This document shows positions 17,002 to 26,161 of a DNA stretch of 64,000 bases, piece after piece. Both the position numbers and the translations under genes were made by a program. The notes beneath the pieces are model-generated. The model saw nothing but the letters and a program-made list of their open reading frames with translations. It did not search any database and was not told where the DNA came from. Each line of letters opens with the position of its first letter. The first letter of the stretch is position 1. Origin of the DNA: UBA12087 sp964370815 (GTDB lineage: Bacteria > Chloroflexota > Anaerolineae > Anaerolineales > Villigracilaceae); NCBI GenBank assembly GCA_964370815.1, contig CAYJKQ010000008.1, positions 1-64,000 of the forward strand. Reading direction: 5' to 3'.

Positions 17002-17742
17002 TCAATATTTTTTCTCCACCACCCAAAAATGAGACAACCCCAAACGACGCAGTGGGGTTTTTTCGAGAGTTTGCAAGAACCAGCGCATGATTTTTCCCAA
17101 CAATCCAATACGGGCGATGATATTGTCATATGCCCCGAACAGGACCGTCTGCTCAACCATCTTTACCGGCAAACCAGCAAACAGGCACACCAGGTCACGG
17201 CGTGAGTAAACACGTACATGCGGAGCGAGCTTGTTTCTCCAGCTACGCGGCAGGTAATTGACCAGGGGTGTGTTGCCAAAATGGTATTTGCCGTTCCAAT
17301 AGATGCCGTGGGTTTCAAAGGGATAGCCGCGGTTGGGCACGAACAAAACCAAACGCCCGCCTGGTTTGAGGGTGCGTATGATCTCAAGCACAGCCTGGCG
17401 ATCATCGGCGACATGCTCAAGGACTTCATGGCTGAGCACCAGATCAAAGCTGTCAGCCGGGTAGGGTAGATGTTCACTCGCCGCGCAGGTCAGCACTTTC
17501 ATATGTTCCCTGGTGTGCAGCAAGCGTTCAATTTCATATTCCAACCCAAATATCTTTCCACGAGAGGCTTGTTGCAAATGGCGGACATACATGCCCACCC
17601 CGCAGCCATTATCCAACACCGTGCCGTGGATGCGATCCCCACCAGCGCGCAAGATCATCTCCATGCGGCGTTGCTGACCAGCCCGCCAGACGTAGGATGG
17701 TTCACCCCGCAGGGCGGCTTTATCCGAGAATTCAGGTCTCAT
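17002..17742 (-). CDS. Class I SAM-dependent methyltransferase
   Basis: 246 aa with motif I VLDNGCGVGMYV and post-motif segments DLVLSHEVLEHV and LKPGGRLVLFVPN, typical of Methyltransf_11 enzymes. The C-terminal part is basic and hydrophobic and may touch membrane-bound substrates. The start overlaps the stop of the MenG-like gene by 4 bp (ATGA), so the two are translationally coupled. A role in lipid or quinone metabolism is suggested by this coupling but unproven. Confidence 0.85.
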   Translation of the reverse strand: MRPEFSDKAALRGEPSYVWRAGQQRRMEMILRAGGDRIHGTVLDNGCGVGMYVRHLQQASRGKIFGLEYEIERLLHTREHMKVLTCAASEHLPYPADSFDLVLSHEVLEHVADDRQAVLEIIRTLKPGGRLVLFVPNRGYPFETHGIYWNGKYHFGNTPLVNYLPRSWRNKLAPHVRVYSRRDLVCLFAGLPVKMVEQTVLFGAYDNIIARIGLLGKIMRWFLQTLEKTPLRRLGLSHFWVVEKKY

Positions 17743-18425
17743 TTTTCACCCCAGTGGATGGCGATCGTTCCCAACATGCGCCTCCGGAAAGCCACGTTCC
17801 TAAAGCCAGACTCACACATAGCGCTGGCAAGTTGTTCAGCATACAGAAATTTTTCTGTTGATTCTGGCAGGTAGGCATAAGCCTCACGCTGACCGGTGAT
17901 GAGCGCCCCCAGCAGGGGGATAACCAGGTGCAGTTGCAGCCACAAGAAAGGGGTCAGCAGGTTGCGAGGTGGATGGGTGGTATCCAGGATGACGATGCGC
18001 CCACCGGTTTTGAGAACGCGCAGTTGTTCCTGCAGGGCCTGGTGCACGTCCAGCACATTGCGCATCAGGAAACCTGAAACAACCACATCAAAGCCGGCAT
18101 CCGGGAAAGGCAGGTGAAGAGCGTCAGCAGCCGACCAGTCCAGGTGACCGTGCAGGTCGCCAGCGCGCATCATTCCCAACGTGAAATCCGCTGCCACAGC
18201 TTTGCAACCGGGCTGTTGGCGTTGAGCTTCACGCGTCAGGTCACCTGTCCCAGCCCCCAGGTCCAGCAGGCGGGACGTGGGCGTTAACCCTGCCCGGCGG
18301 ATGACCTCCCGACGCCAGTGCGTGTCCTGCCCGAAGGTCATCAAGCGGTTCATCAGGTCATAACGCCTGGCGATGCCGGTGAACATACCCTGGATCTTGT
18401 CGGTTCGTTTGTCTGGAATTGCCAT
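17739..18425 (-). CDS. menG: Demethylmenaquinone methyltransferase (MenG/UbiE family)
   Basis: 228 aa. UbiE/COQ5 signatures are present: FTGIARRYDLMNRLMTFGQD near the N-terminus, motif I LDLGAGTGDLT, and the RVLKTGGRIVILDTTHPP segment. The protein methylates demethylmenaquinone to menaquinone, the last step of menaquinone synthesis. Members in bacteria without ubiquinone use the menaquinone reaction, which I assume here. The downstream methyltransferase gene overlaps by 4 bp. The gene is divergent from the T-box-valS unit. Confidence 0.88.
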   Translation of the reverse strand: MAIPDKRTDKIQGMFTGIARRYDLMNRLMTFGQDTHWRREVIRRAGLTPTSRLLDLGAGTGDLTREAQRQQPGCKAVAADFTLGMMRAGDLHGHLDWSAADALHLPFPDAGFDVVVSGFLMRNVLDVHQALQEQLRVLKTGGRIVILDTTHPPRNLLTPFLWLQLHLVIPLLGALITGQREAYAYLPESTEKFLYAEQLASAMCESGFRNVAFRRRMLGTIAIHWGEK

Positions 18426-18497
18426 GAGATTATTATAACCTCAGCAAGAGAGTTCACCCTGTGATAAGAAATGAATTCGGAAAAATTTCGAAATATC

Positions 18498-18526
18498 TTG
18501 ACTTCTCCTTCCCAAATATGTATAAT
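18498..18526 (+). promoter_or_regulatory. Sigma-A promoter of the DUF166-valS operon
   Basis: TTGACT (18,498-18,503) and TATAAT (18,521-18,526) are separated by exactly 17 bp. This is the best match to the housekeeping promoter consensus seen in the window. Transcription would start around 18,533, at the 5' edge of the T-box leader. Confidence 0.85.
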
Positions 18527-18532
18527 CCCTAA

Positions 18533-18826
18533 ATAATAACTCCGGGAGGAGTAAGCGGCAGGCAGGCTGATAGAGAAGGAGTGGCCACCGGCTGAAAGCC
18601 CCCACAGGATGCCACCGCTGAATGTCGCCCGGAATGAGTGCCGAAGAAATCAGGTTGAGATTAGAACGGCACGGGTAAGCCCGTTATAGCAGACCCCGGT
18701 ATTGGCCGGGATGAACCAAGTGCGCTGGAGGTTTTTTTCAGAGATTCCGGCGAAGTGAGGTGGTACCGCGGAAGAAGCGTTCTTTCGTCCTCATGGACGG
18801 GAGACGTTTTGTTTTAAGGAGGCTTT
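18533..18826 (+). ncRNA. T-box leader, valine specifier
   Basis: A tRNA-sensing leader that relieves termination when uncharged tRNA binds. The T-box core AGGTGGTACCGCG lies at 18,758-18,770. Stem I is closed by CCGGG (near 18,542) and CCCGG (near 18,630), with the AGTA loop-E element opposite the specifier region GAATGTCG. The codon GTC (18,624-18,626), followed by a purine, reads valine and agrees with valS in the operon. A terminator-like hairpin (about 18,777-18,804) with a TTTTGTTTT tract follows the T-box. An AAGGAGG ribosome site begins the first gene. Confidence 0.9.
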
Positions 18827-18827
18827 T

Positions 18828-19610
18828 TTGAGAATATTGGCAGTCATCAATGGAGATTATGGTCAACGACATGTGGACAATATCCGGGCACATTGCCCCC
18901 CCGAGTGGACAGTGGATGTCTGGCAAGCGCCGCGTATTCTACCGCAGGTCATGGATTACCCGGAAGAATACCTGCCCGAAAGCTTACCCGCGGCAGATCT
19001 GGTACTCTCTTTTGGAGAGCACAAGGGAGTGGCAGAACTCATCCCGGATGTCGCTCGAATGTGCGGGGCAAAGGCTGTCATCGCCAGTATAGACAATGAA
19101 GCCGCCCTGCCACGCGGCCTGGCGCGCCAGTTGCGAGGCTGGCTGGAACGCATGGACGTGGTCTGCGTGACCCCCAAACCGTTATGCTCTTTGACGGAAA
19201 CGGATTACGGCTTAACGCGCCGCGAGAGGACGACTTATGAGCAGCCACTTATTACGGAATTTGCGCGTTACTTTGGTCAGCCAAAATTGAAACTAAGCCT
19301 CGACGCGGACACACGTACCATTACAGCTGCAGAAGTGCTGCGCGATGCGGTCTGCGGCTGCGCCCGTTACACTGCCGAGCGGTTGGTAGGTGTTTCGGCC
19401 GATGATGCCGAACAGGAAGCCGGCTTGCTGCACCATCACTACCCCTGCCTGGCGTCGATGGGAATCGACTCGGACTTTGGAGACACATTGATGCACATCT
19501 CCGGTAATATCCTGAAAGATGAAGTCGCCAAGCAGGTAAAAGAATTCCGTCACATCCAGTTTATTGCTCCCGGCCTGCGCAGCGACGATCCGCCGGAAGA
19601 GAAAGAATAA
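18828..19610 (+). CDS. DUF166 family protein
   Basis: 260 aa, starting at TTG with AAGGAGG 5 nt upstream. The sequence matches the DUF166 pattern: an N-terminal MRILAVINGDYGQRHVDNI strand, a central GAKAVIASIDNE, and a C-terminal Cys/His region (DAVCGCARYTAERL, LLHHHYPCLASMGID). The conserved Cys/His residues suggest metal or Fe-S binding. DUF166 has been labelled thymidylate-synthase-like in databases without firm biochemistry. It is under the valine T-box and 18 bp before valS, so a link to valine or translation status is expected, though its role is unknown. Confidence 0.85.
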   Translation: MRILAVINGDYGQRHVDNIRAHCPPEWTVDVWQAPRILPQVMDYPEEYLPESLPAADLVLSFGEHKGVAELIPDVARMCGAKAVIASIDNEAALPRGLARQLRGWLERMDVVCVTPKPLCSLTETDYGLTRRERTTYEQPLITEFARYFGQPKLKLSLDADTRTITAAEVLRDAVCGCARYTAERLVGVSADDAEQEAGLLHHHYPCLASMGIDSDFGDTLMHISGNILKDEVAKQVKEFRHIQFIAPGLRSDDPPEEKE

Positions 19611-19628
19611 CAGGTCAGGAGAAAATCC

Positions 19629-22331
19629 ATGAGCGAAAACGAATTACCAAAAGCCTATGACTTTAAGAACACCGAAGCGCGCATTTACGCCATGTGGGAA
19701 GCGGGCGGCTATTTTAAACCATCCAACGACCCGAATCTACCGGGTTTTGATCCCGGACGCAAACCGTTCGTGATCTCCATCCCGCCACCCAACGTGACCG
19801 GCGAGCTGCACCTGGGGCACGTCCTGGGCATGGCAATGGAAGACCTGATGATCCGCTACCACCGCATGAAGGGCATCCCATCCCTGTGGGTGCCCGGCAG
19901 CGACCATGCCGGGATCGCCACCCAATTGCAGGTTGAAAAAATGCTGAGGAATGCAGGTACCTCGCGCGAGGCTATCGGACGGGATGAATTTTTGCGCCGG
20001 ACCTGGGAATGGAAGCACAAATACGGTGGTATGATCACCAACCAGATCCGCCGCATCGGTGCCTCGTGTGATTGGGAGCGAGAACGCTTTACCCTGGATG
20101 AGGGTCTTTCCAAAGCAGTGCGGGAAGCATTTGTGCGCCTGTACGAAAAAGGATTGATCTATCGTGGTCCGCGCCTGATCAACTGGTCACCGGGGTTGAA
20201 AACAGCCGTCTCAGACCTGGAAGTGGAATACTCTGAAGAAGCCGGCACTTTATATTATTTCAAGTACATGCTGGCAGATTCGAGCAACGATGAATTCATC
20301 CCGGTCGCCACCACCCGCCCGGAGACCATCCTGGCAGATACGGCTGTGGCAGTGCATCCGGAAGACGAACGCTATCAGAATTTCATTGGCAGAAAGGTGC
20401 TGGTTCCCATACTGGGACGCAGCATCCCGGTCATCGCCGATGAATACGTGACTCGTGAGTTCGGTAGCGGTGCCCTCAAGATCACTCCCGGACATGACCC
20501 GAACGACTACGAGATCGGTATGCGCCACAACCTGCCGGTGCTATCCATGCTCGATTCGGCAGCCCGGGTAACCGAGGTGGGCGGTCCGTATGCCGGATTG
20601 GATCGCTTTGAATGCCGCACAAAAATTTGGGCAGACATGCAGGCAGCCGGGTTGACCATCAAGGAACAACCCCATACGCTCAACGTGCCACGCTCCCAGC
20701 GCGGTGGCGAGATCGTCGAACCGATGATCTCCACCCAGTGGTTTGTCAAGATCCAGCCACTGGCGGAAGCAGCCCTTGAGGCGGTAAAAGACGGTCGCAT
20801 CCGCATTCTGCCAGAACACTTTGAGAAGGTCTATTTCAACTGGCTGGAAAACATCAAGGATTGGTGCATCTCGCGCCAGTTGTGGTGGGGACACCGTATC
20901 CCGGTCTGGTACTGTGGTGAGTGCGGTCAACAGACATGCACACGTGAAGACCCGACCGAATGTTCTCAGTGCGGCTCCACACGACTGAAGCAGGATGAAG
21001 ATGTACTGGATACCTGGTTCTCTTCGGGATTATGGCCTTTCTCCACCTTGGGTTGGCCGGAAGAGACGCCAGATTACAATTATTTTTATCCCACCAGCAT
21101 GATGGAAACCGGTTACGACATCCTTTTCTTCTGGGTGGCACGCATGGTCATGGCTGGTTTGGAGTTTACAGAACAGGTACCCTTCGACACGGTCTACCTG
21201 CACGGATTGATCCGCGATGATGTCGGGCGCAAGATGAGCAAGAGCTATGGGAACGTAATCGATCCACTGCTTGTCATGGATGAACTGGGGACGGATGCCT
21301 TGCGTTTCACACTGCTGGTGGGTTCAACTCCCGGAAACGATACCAGCCCGAGCTTGAAGAAGGTTGAATCCAACCGCAATTTTGCCAACAAGATCTGGAA
21401 TGCCGGCAGGTACGTGCTTTCAGCCATTTCGTCCCTGCCTGAAGACAGTGCATTCCCTATCGGGCTGGATTGGACCCTGGCGGATTCCTGGATCTGGTCT
21501 CGCCTGCAGAAGCTGGTGCGTGAGACCGAGCGCTTATTTCAATCCTACCAGTATGGGGAAGCCGGCAGACAGATCTACGAATTTTTCTGGGATGAATTTG
21601 CAGACTGGTATGTGGAAGCCTCCAAAGTGCAGCTTTCACAGGGGGGAGCGGTCGCTTTTCAAACCGCCGGAACCCTGGCACGCATACTTGATACCTGTCT
21701 GCGCCTGCTGCATCCTTTTACCCCCTTCGTGACCGAAGAGTTGTGGGGTAATCTGCGCCGGGAGCTGCAAAATTCTCCACTCAAGGCAATCTGTCAGGAT
21801 TGGTCCGAGGTGCTTATCATTGCTGACTGGCCGCTGCCCCGCCCCGAAGAAGGTTGGGAAAACGACAAACAAGCAGATTTCAGCCTCATCCAGGACCTTG
21901 TGCGCTCGATTCGCAACCTGCGGGCAGAGAACAAGGTGAGTTCCAACCGCCGTATCCCTGCCATCCTAGTGAGCACCAAGCACAACAACCTGCTGCGTGA
22001 ACAGGCTGGTTTGATTGCCTCTCTGGCACACCTGGATGCATCCAACCTGAGCATCCATGCCAGCCTGGCATCCAAGCCGGAGGACAGCATCGTGACAGTG
22101 ACCGGATCCGTGGAAGTGTACCTGCCATTGACCGGATTGGTGGACCTGGCAGAAGAGCAGGCACGCCTTGAGAAGGAGCTTTCCCAGACGACATCCCAGA
22201 TAGAGCGCCTGGAAACCCTGCTGGGGAGTGATTTCGCCGACAAAGCGCCAGAAGCTGTGGTGGCAAAGGAACGTGACAAGCTGGCTGGTTTACAACAGAC
22301 GGCTCAAATAATTCGTTTAAAGTTAGGGTAA
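19629..22331 (+). CDS. valS: Valyl-tRNA synthetase
   Basis: 900 aa class Ia synthetase, full length. The HIGH motif is PNVTGELHLGHVLG, the KMSKS motif is GRKMSKSYGN, and between them lies the CP1 editing domain. A zinc-binding CGECGQQTC...CSQCG segment is present. The C-terminal coiled coil (EEQARLEKELSQTTSQIERLE) is typical of ValRS. AGGAG precedes the ATG. Control is by the upstream valine-specific T-box, with DUF166 as the first gene. Confidence 0.98.
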   Translation: MSENELPKAYDFKNTEARIYAMWEAGGYFKPSNDPNLPGFDPGRKPFVISIPPPNVTGELHLGHVLGMAMEDLMIRYHRMKGIPSLWVPGSDHAGIATQLQVEKMLRNAGTSREAIGRDEFLRRTWEWKHKYGGMITNQIRRIGASCDWERERFTLDEGLSKAVREAFVRLYEKGLIYRGPRLINWSPGLKTAVSDLEVEYSEEAGTLYYFKYMLADSSNDEFIPVATTRPETILADTAVAVHPEDERYQNFIGRKVLVPILGRSIPVIADEYVTREFGSGALKITPGHDPNDYEIGMRHNLPVLSMLDSAARVTEVGGPYAGLDRFECRTKIWADMQAAGLTIKEQPHTLNVPRSQRGGEIVEPMISTQWFVKIQPLAEAALEAVKDGRIRILPEHFEKVYFNWLENIKDWCISRQLWWGHRIPVWYCGECGQQTCTREDPTECSQCGSTRLKQDEDVLDTWFSSGLWPFSTLGWPEETPDYNYFYPTSMMETGYDILFFWVARMVMAGLEFTEQVPFDTVYLHGLIRDDVGRKMSKSYGNVIDPLLVMDELGTDALRFTLLVGSTPGNDTSPSLKKVESNRNFANKIWNAGRYVLSAISSLPEDSAFPIGLDWTLADSWIWSRLQKLVRETERLFQSYQYGEAGRQIYEFFWDEFADWYVEASKVQLSQGGAVAFQTAGTLARILDTCLRLLHPFTPFVTEELWGNLRRELQNSPLKAICQDWSEVLIIADWPLPRPEEGWENDKQADFSLIQDLVRSIRNLRAENKVSSNRRIPAILVSTKHNNLLREQAGLIASLAHLDASNLSIHASLASKPEDSIVTVTGSVEVYLPLTGLVDLAEEQARLEKELSQTTSQIERLETLLGSDFADKAPEAVVAKERDKLAGLQQTAQIIRLKLG

Positions 22332-22422
22332 TCATAAATTATCCAGACAGTATAATTTTGTCCCGATGAGGCTGTTCCAAAAATGAAAAGGGACAGACTC
22401 ATATCATTTCAATCTAGAAGAT

Positions 22423-23223
22423 TTACGGTCTGCCGCCGCGATAACCTTTGCCGCCGGTAGTAAATGTACCGTTATTTACACCAATTCCGCTGCCCTTTAT
22501 TCCAACCTGACCATTATTATTGATGTTGGATAGGATGCTCTCGTAAAGATCCGCATCCAGGTACTGCGGTTGGTACACTTCACCGGTCTTGCGATTGAGT
22601 ACATTGACAAAGTTTCGCAGGTGGTTATAAGAACCTTTCATAAGATTGTTATACACCTGTTGGATGTTTGCTTTGGTTGTCAAAGTCAGGCGGGTCTGTA
22701 AATCTATAATATCCACTTCTTCAATGGTGGCACCAACTTTCAAGGCATCTTCCAATGATTGATTGCCAGTAGTTAACAGACTGTTATATAAGTTCTGGAG
22801 TGTTGCATCACTGAAGACGCCTGCAACATCGCCCGGAATAACAATACCATACTGGACCAGCAATGACTTGACTGCATCCATGTGTATCTGTTCACTGGAT
22901 GCGATGTTCTGGAAGGTTGGTTGTCCCCACAGGGCAAATAGGGCATTGTAAACATCACGTGCCAGTTTTTCCTCTTCGTACATAAAAAGTAGTCCGTCGG
23001 TTTCATCAACTGTCAGAGAAGTAACTGGTATTGCCAGGATCGAAGTGTCTGCCACTGGGGCAACTTCCACTGCGTTGACTGGTTCCGAATTGTTAGGAAG
23101 GCTTACTGTAAAATGTAAGGCTTGGATTTCTGAATCTTTTGCTGCCAATGCCTTGTATGCACTTGCGCCTAGCGCGACGATGATGACTACAGCCACGGTA
23201 CCAATAATTAGTTTCTTAACCAT
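22423..23223 (-). CDS. Secreted DUF2202 ferritin-like protein
   Basis: 266 aa. An N-terminal signal/anchor helix (LIIGTVAVVIIVALGASAYKALA) is followed by a linker and a DUF2202 domain: DGLLFMYEEEKLARDVYNAL, SSEQIHMDAVKSLL and a C-terminal YNHLRNFVN helix. The Glu and His positions fit the ferritin-like four-helix di-iron fold. The C-terminus is glycine-rich. Function in the family is not established. It is divergent from the deoxynucleoside kinase gene. Confidence 0.88.
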   Translation of the reverse strand: MVKKLIIGTVAVVIIVALGASAYKALAAKDSEIQALHFTVSLPNNSEPVNAVEVAPVADTSILAIPVTSLTVDETDGLLFMYEEEKLARDVYNALFALWGQPTFQNIASSEQIHMDAVKSLLVQYGIVIPGDVAGVFSDATLQNLYNSLLTTGNQSLEDALKVGATIEEVDIIDLQTRLTLTTKANIQQVYNNLMKGSYNHLRNFVNVLNRKTGEVYQPQYLDADLYESILSNINNNGQVGIKGSGIGVNNGTFTTGGKGYRGGRP

Positions 23224-23692
23224 AGTAATATCTCCATATTGATTTTAGTATTTTTGGAAAGTTATTTTGATCAACTTAGTTCCCATGATAGCAAGCGAAT
23301 GTAAAGAAAGATTAAACCTTCTGTCAAGATTTCAATAAGTTTTTTCCAATCCATTTATTGATCTGTTGCCTGCACTTACATTCTGAATGGTTTTAGTCAT
23401 CCAATAGCAAAAATTCTTAAAGGAAGTTTCATTGTGAATCCCAGCAAATCGATGATTGATCAAATATTGAATTACTATATAAGAAGAGCCTATCCCATTT
23501 TAGAAAACCCCTTTTTTTTATAGAAGTAGCTTTTAAATATTAATTAGACTCTTCAAAAACTTGACACGGGATTATTGAAATGATGGTAAATCATTGTCAA
23601 ACCAGTATTTCAGTCTCTTGATGTCGAGATAATTCATCTTAACAAAATAAAACTTATGGTATGCTTAATCAAATTTTACTGAGGGAGATGCC
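23224..23692. other. AT-rich divergent intergenic region
   Basis: About 470 bp between the DUF2202 gene (minus) and a deoxynucleoside kinase gene (plus). It is AT-rich with several poly-T runs. TTGACA near 23,560 could be a -35 element, but I found no convincing -10 at proper spacing. A GAGGGAGA ribosome site lies just before the kinase ATG. No coding or RNA gene is recognised. Confidence 0.4.
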
Positions 23693-24343
23693 ATGTATAT
23701 TGCCATTGAAGGTGTTATTGGAGTCGGTAAAACCACCCTTGCCTGCCTATTAGCGCAGTCCTTTCAGGCGGATGTGCTCCTGGAAGTCTTTGAGGAAAAT
23801 CCTTTCCTTTCAGATTTTTATGGAGACCGGCAACGTTATGCCTTCCAGACCCAGATCTTCTTCCTTCTCAGCCGTTATCACCAGCAAAGGCGCAAAGTGC
23901 ACGAATTACTGGAAGAGAACAAATCCCTGATATCTGATTACACATTCGCCAAAGACAGCCTTTTCGCCAGCATCAACCTGAAGGGTGACGAACTGGATAT
24001 GTACAGGCGCGTTCATGAAGCTTTGGCAGAGAAGATCATCATGCCCGACCTGCTGGTTTACCTGCGGGCAGATACCAGTGTATTGATGCAGCGCATTGCC
24101 ATGCGCGACCGAAGTTATGAACGCAATATGGATGGCAACTATATAGACCAGCTCAACCAGGCTTACGAAGCTTTCTTTTCAAGACCCTATGGCAGCACAC
24201 CCATCCTGGTGATCGATTCAAACCCGCTCGATTTTGTGCGACAAAACGAACACCTTAATTTGATAGAAAATCGCATCCGGGAAACCCTGAAGCTCTCCCC
24301 CTTCCAGTCCGAACTGCCTCTTGGGTACAAGTCCCCTGCCTGA
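23693..24343 (+). CDS. Deoxynucleoside kinase
   Basis: 216 aa of the dCK/dGK/dAK family, which phosphorylates deoxynucleosides for salvage. The P-loop is IEGVIGVGKTT at the extreme N-terminus. The substrate-site DR-like pair shows as ISDYTFAKDSLFA, and the lid as MQRIAMRDRSYERNMD. Substrate preference cannot be read from sequence. A second family member is encoded 1.8 kb away on the opposite strand, so the two may divide purine and pyrimidine salvage, or pair as in Lactobacillus dAK/dGK. Confidence 0.9.
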   Translation: MYIAIEGVIGVGKTTLACLLAQSFQADVLLEVFEENPFLSDFYGDRQRYAFQTQIFFLLSRYHQQRRKVHELLEENKSLISDYTFAKDSLFASINLKGDELDMYRRVHEALAEKIIMPDLLVYLRADTSVLMQRIAMRDRSYERNMDGNYIDQLNQAYEAFFSRPYGSTPILVIDSNPLDFVRQNEHLNLIENRIRETLKLSPFQSELPLGYKSPA

Positions 24344-24353
24344 GGAGAAACTG

Positions 24354-25373
24354 ATGCGGATCACAAAAGAATCACTATTGAGGATCGCCCGGGAAAACGT
24401 CAGTCAACGCATCCATGCCAAACCAGACCTGGTGGCAGCCTATTTGACCGGTTCCCTGCTGAAAGATGCACCTCTGCTGGGAAACACAACCGATATTGAC
24501 CTGGTATTTGTCCACCCTTTTCAACCTGCAGTGCGGCGTGAGATCGTGGCGCTGACCCCGGAGATCCACCTGGATATCAAACACAACCCGCGCAGTGAGT
24601 ATGAACCGCCGCGTGAATTACGCCTGAATCCCTGGCTGGGACCGGAAATGTATGACCCCATCCGTCTGTATGATGGCCAGCATTTTTTTGACTTCGTTCA
24701 GGCTGGTGTGCGGGAAAAATATCATGACCCGGTCAATGCACATGGGCGCGCTTCCCTCAATGCACAGCATGCCCGCCAGATATGGGGTGATCTGCAGGTT
24801 AGCCAGGATGACAGTCCTAAATCCATGCTTTTCTTCCTAAAATCAGTCAATCATGCCGCCAATGCCATTGCTGTAATCAAAGATTCACCCCTGTCCGAAA
24901 GACGGTTTCTGCTGGAATTTTCAGACTGCGCCGAGAGCACAGGAAATGCAGACATGATCGAAGATCTTTATGACCTGCTGGGTGCAAACCAGGCTGAAGA
25001 GAACAACCTTGATTCTTATCTGCCCTCATGGGAAAAAGACTTCCTGGAGGCGGGTAAGATCCCATCTGCAGATATTCGCCTGCAGCCTGCCCGCCTGGTA
25101 TATTACCTGCAGGGACTTAAGACTCTCCTGGCAGGTGAAAAACCTTCATCCATTTTGTGGCCTTTAATTCATACCTGGAGCCTGGCTGCAGAAGCCCTTC
25201 CAGAGACCGGGCGTTCTTCCTGGGCCGCGTGCTGTCAGCAGATGGGTCTGCTTAAAACAGGTCTCGCTTTCCGCCTGCAAAAATTGGATCATTTCCTGGA
25301 TTCCGTTGAAAATATTCTGGATAACATGGCCATTTCCAATGGTTTGACAGAATTTGAGAACAGAAATTACTAA
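24354..25373 (+). CDS. Nucleotidyltransferase-fold protein
   Basis: About 339 aa from the ATG at 24,354, which has a GAGGAG Shine-Dalgarno. Residues about 25-60 show the nucleotidyltransferase signature: GSLL, then TTDIDLVFVH (the DxD metal pair). The remainder is helical. Families with this fold include antibiotic nucleotidyltransferases and many uncharacterised proteins; no substrate is inferred. It starts 10 bp after the deoxynucleoside kinase and is likely co-transcribed with it. Confidence 0.7.
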   Translation: MRITKESLLRIARENVSQRIHAKPDLVAAYLTGSLLKDAPLLGNTTDIDLVFVHPFQPAVRREIVALTPEIHLDIKHNPRSEYEPPRELRLNPWLGPEMYDPIRLYDGQHFFDFVQAGVREKYHDPVNAHGRASLNAQHARQIWGDLQVSQDDSPKSMLFFLKSVNHAANAIAVIKDSPLSERRFLLEFSDCAESTGNADMIEDLYDLLGANQAEENNLDSYLPSWEKDFLEAGKIPSADIRLQPARLVYYLQGLKTLLAGEKPSSILWPLIHTWSLAAEALPETGRSSWAACCQQMGLLKTGLAFRLQKLDHFLDSVENILDNMAISNGLTEFENRNY

Positions 25374-25800
25374 ATAATCTACAACTCCTAATGGGTGTGA
25401 TTTTAATATTTTTTTTCCCAGCGCCTGTGGATAACTCAATAAAAACTGTGGATAAGTGTTGTTTTCTGTGGATAAATCGCTCAATTGTTCGAAAAACTAT
25501 TTAAATAAAATATCCATATGTGCAGCCATTATTGAGTATCCCGCTAGATGTGGATCCTGTCTAAAAAACTGTGGAGGTTTTCTTAAGTTATAGTTCGGAA
25601 TTCTTTTTTTTGTCCACAATAAAAGACCCTCAATTTGAGAATTAATACCCCCATATAGCAGGCAGATGGAGGGTTCACAACCACAGCTACTATTTTTTGT
25701 AAGAAATCCTTTTTTTCTCCACTTTTCCACAACCCCTACTACGACTACTAAATATATTACTGTTTAATTAATATCCAATTAATGTGCTTGTATATACCTT
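25374..25800. other. Candidate replication origin (DnaA-box cluster)
   Basis: An AT-rich non-coding stretch. Three perfect DnaA boxes in the same orientation (TGTGGATAA at 25,426-25,434, 25,447-25,455 and 25,467-25,475) are spaced 21 and 20 bp apart, about two helical turns. Two near-perfect boxes are on the other strand: TTGTCCACA (25,610-25,618) and TTTTCCACA (25,723-25,731). Weaker ones lie at 25,549 and 25,570. A very AT-rich tract (25,749-25,785) could be the unwinding element. No dnaA or dnaN gene is in the window, so this may instead be a DnaA-titrating or regulatory site. Confidence 0.6.
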
Positions 25801-25816
25801 TCAAATCTTGTACAAT
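25788..25816 (+). promoter_or_regulatory. Promoter of spoVS
   Basis: TTGTAT (25,788-25,793) and TACAAT (25,811-25,816) are separated by 17 bp, a good sigma-A pattern about 50 bp before the spoVS ATG. A GGGAG ribosome site follows. Confidence 0.65.
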
Positions 25817-25869
25817 CTAAACAAGAATGAATCTACCATTAATGAAAAAAATCATTCTGGGAGATTAAC

Positions 25870-26130
25870 ATGGATATTATTAAAGTCTCAGCCACCTCCC
25901 GTACATCGGCAGTAGCAGGTGCAATTGCCGGTGTCATTCGTGAACATAAAAGGGCGGAAGTGCAGGCAATTGGGGCGGGAGCGGTGAACCAGGCTGTCAA
26001 AGCACTGATCCTGGCATCCGGCTACCTGCAAGGGGACGAGATTGCCATCGTCTGCAAACCCGAATTTGTGGATGTTGAGATCGAGGACAAGGTGCGCACT
26101 GCCATTAAACTGGTGGTTGAACCTCTCTAA
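25870..26130 (+). CDS. spoVS: Stage V sporulation protein S family protein
   Basis: 86 aa with the complete SpoVS fold: an N-terminal IIKVSATSRTSAVAGAIAG, AIGAGAVNQAVKALILASGYL in the middle and a C-terminal IEDKVRTAIKLVVEPL. SpoVS is an Alba-like protein required for sporulation steps in Bacillus, but it is common in non-sporulating Chloroflexota, Thermus and Thermotoga, where its role may be in chromosome or nucleic-acid biology. Its position beside a DnaA-box cluster is worth noting. Confidence 0.95.
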   Translation: MDIIKVSATSRTSAVAGAIAGVIREHKRAEVQAIGAGAVNQAVKALILASGYLQGDEIAIVCKPEFVDVEIEDKVRTAIKLVVEPL

Positions 26131-26161
26131 CCTTCAGAATTTTTTATCTCTAATAATTCAA

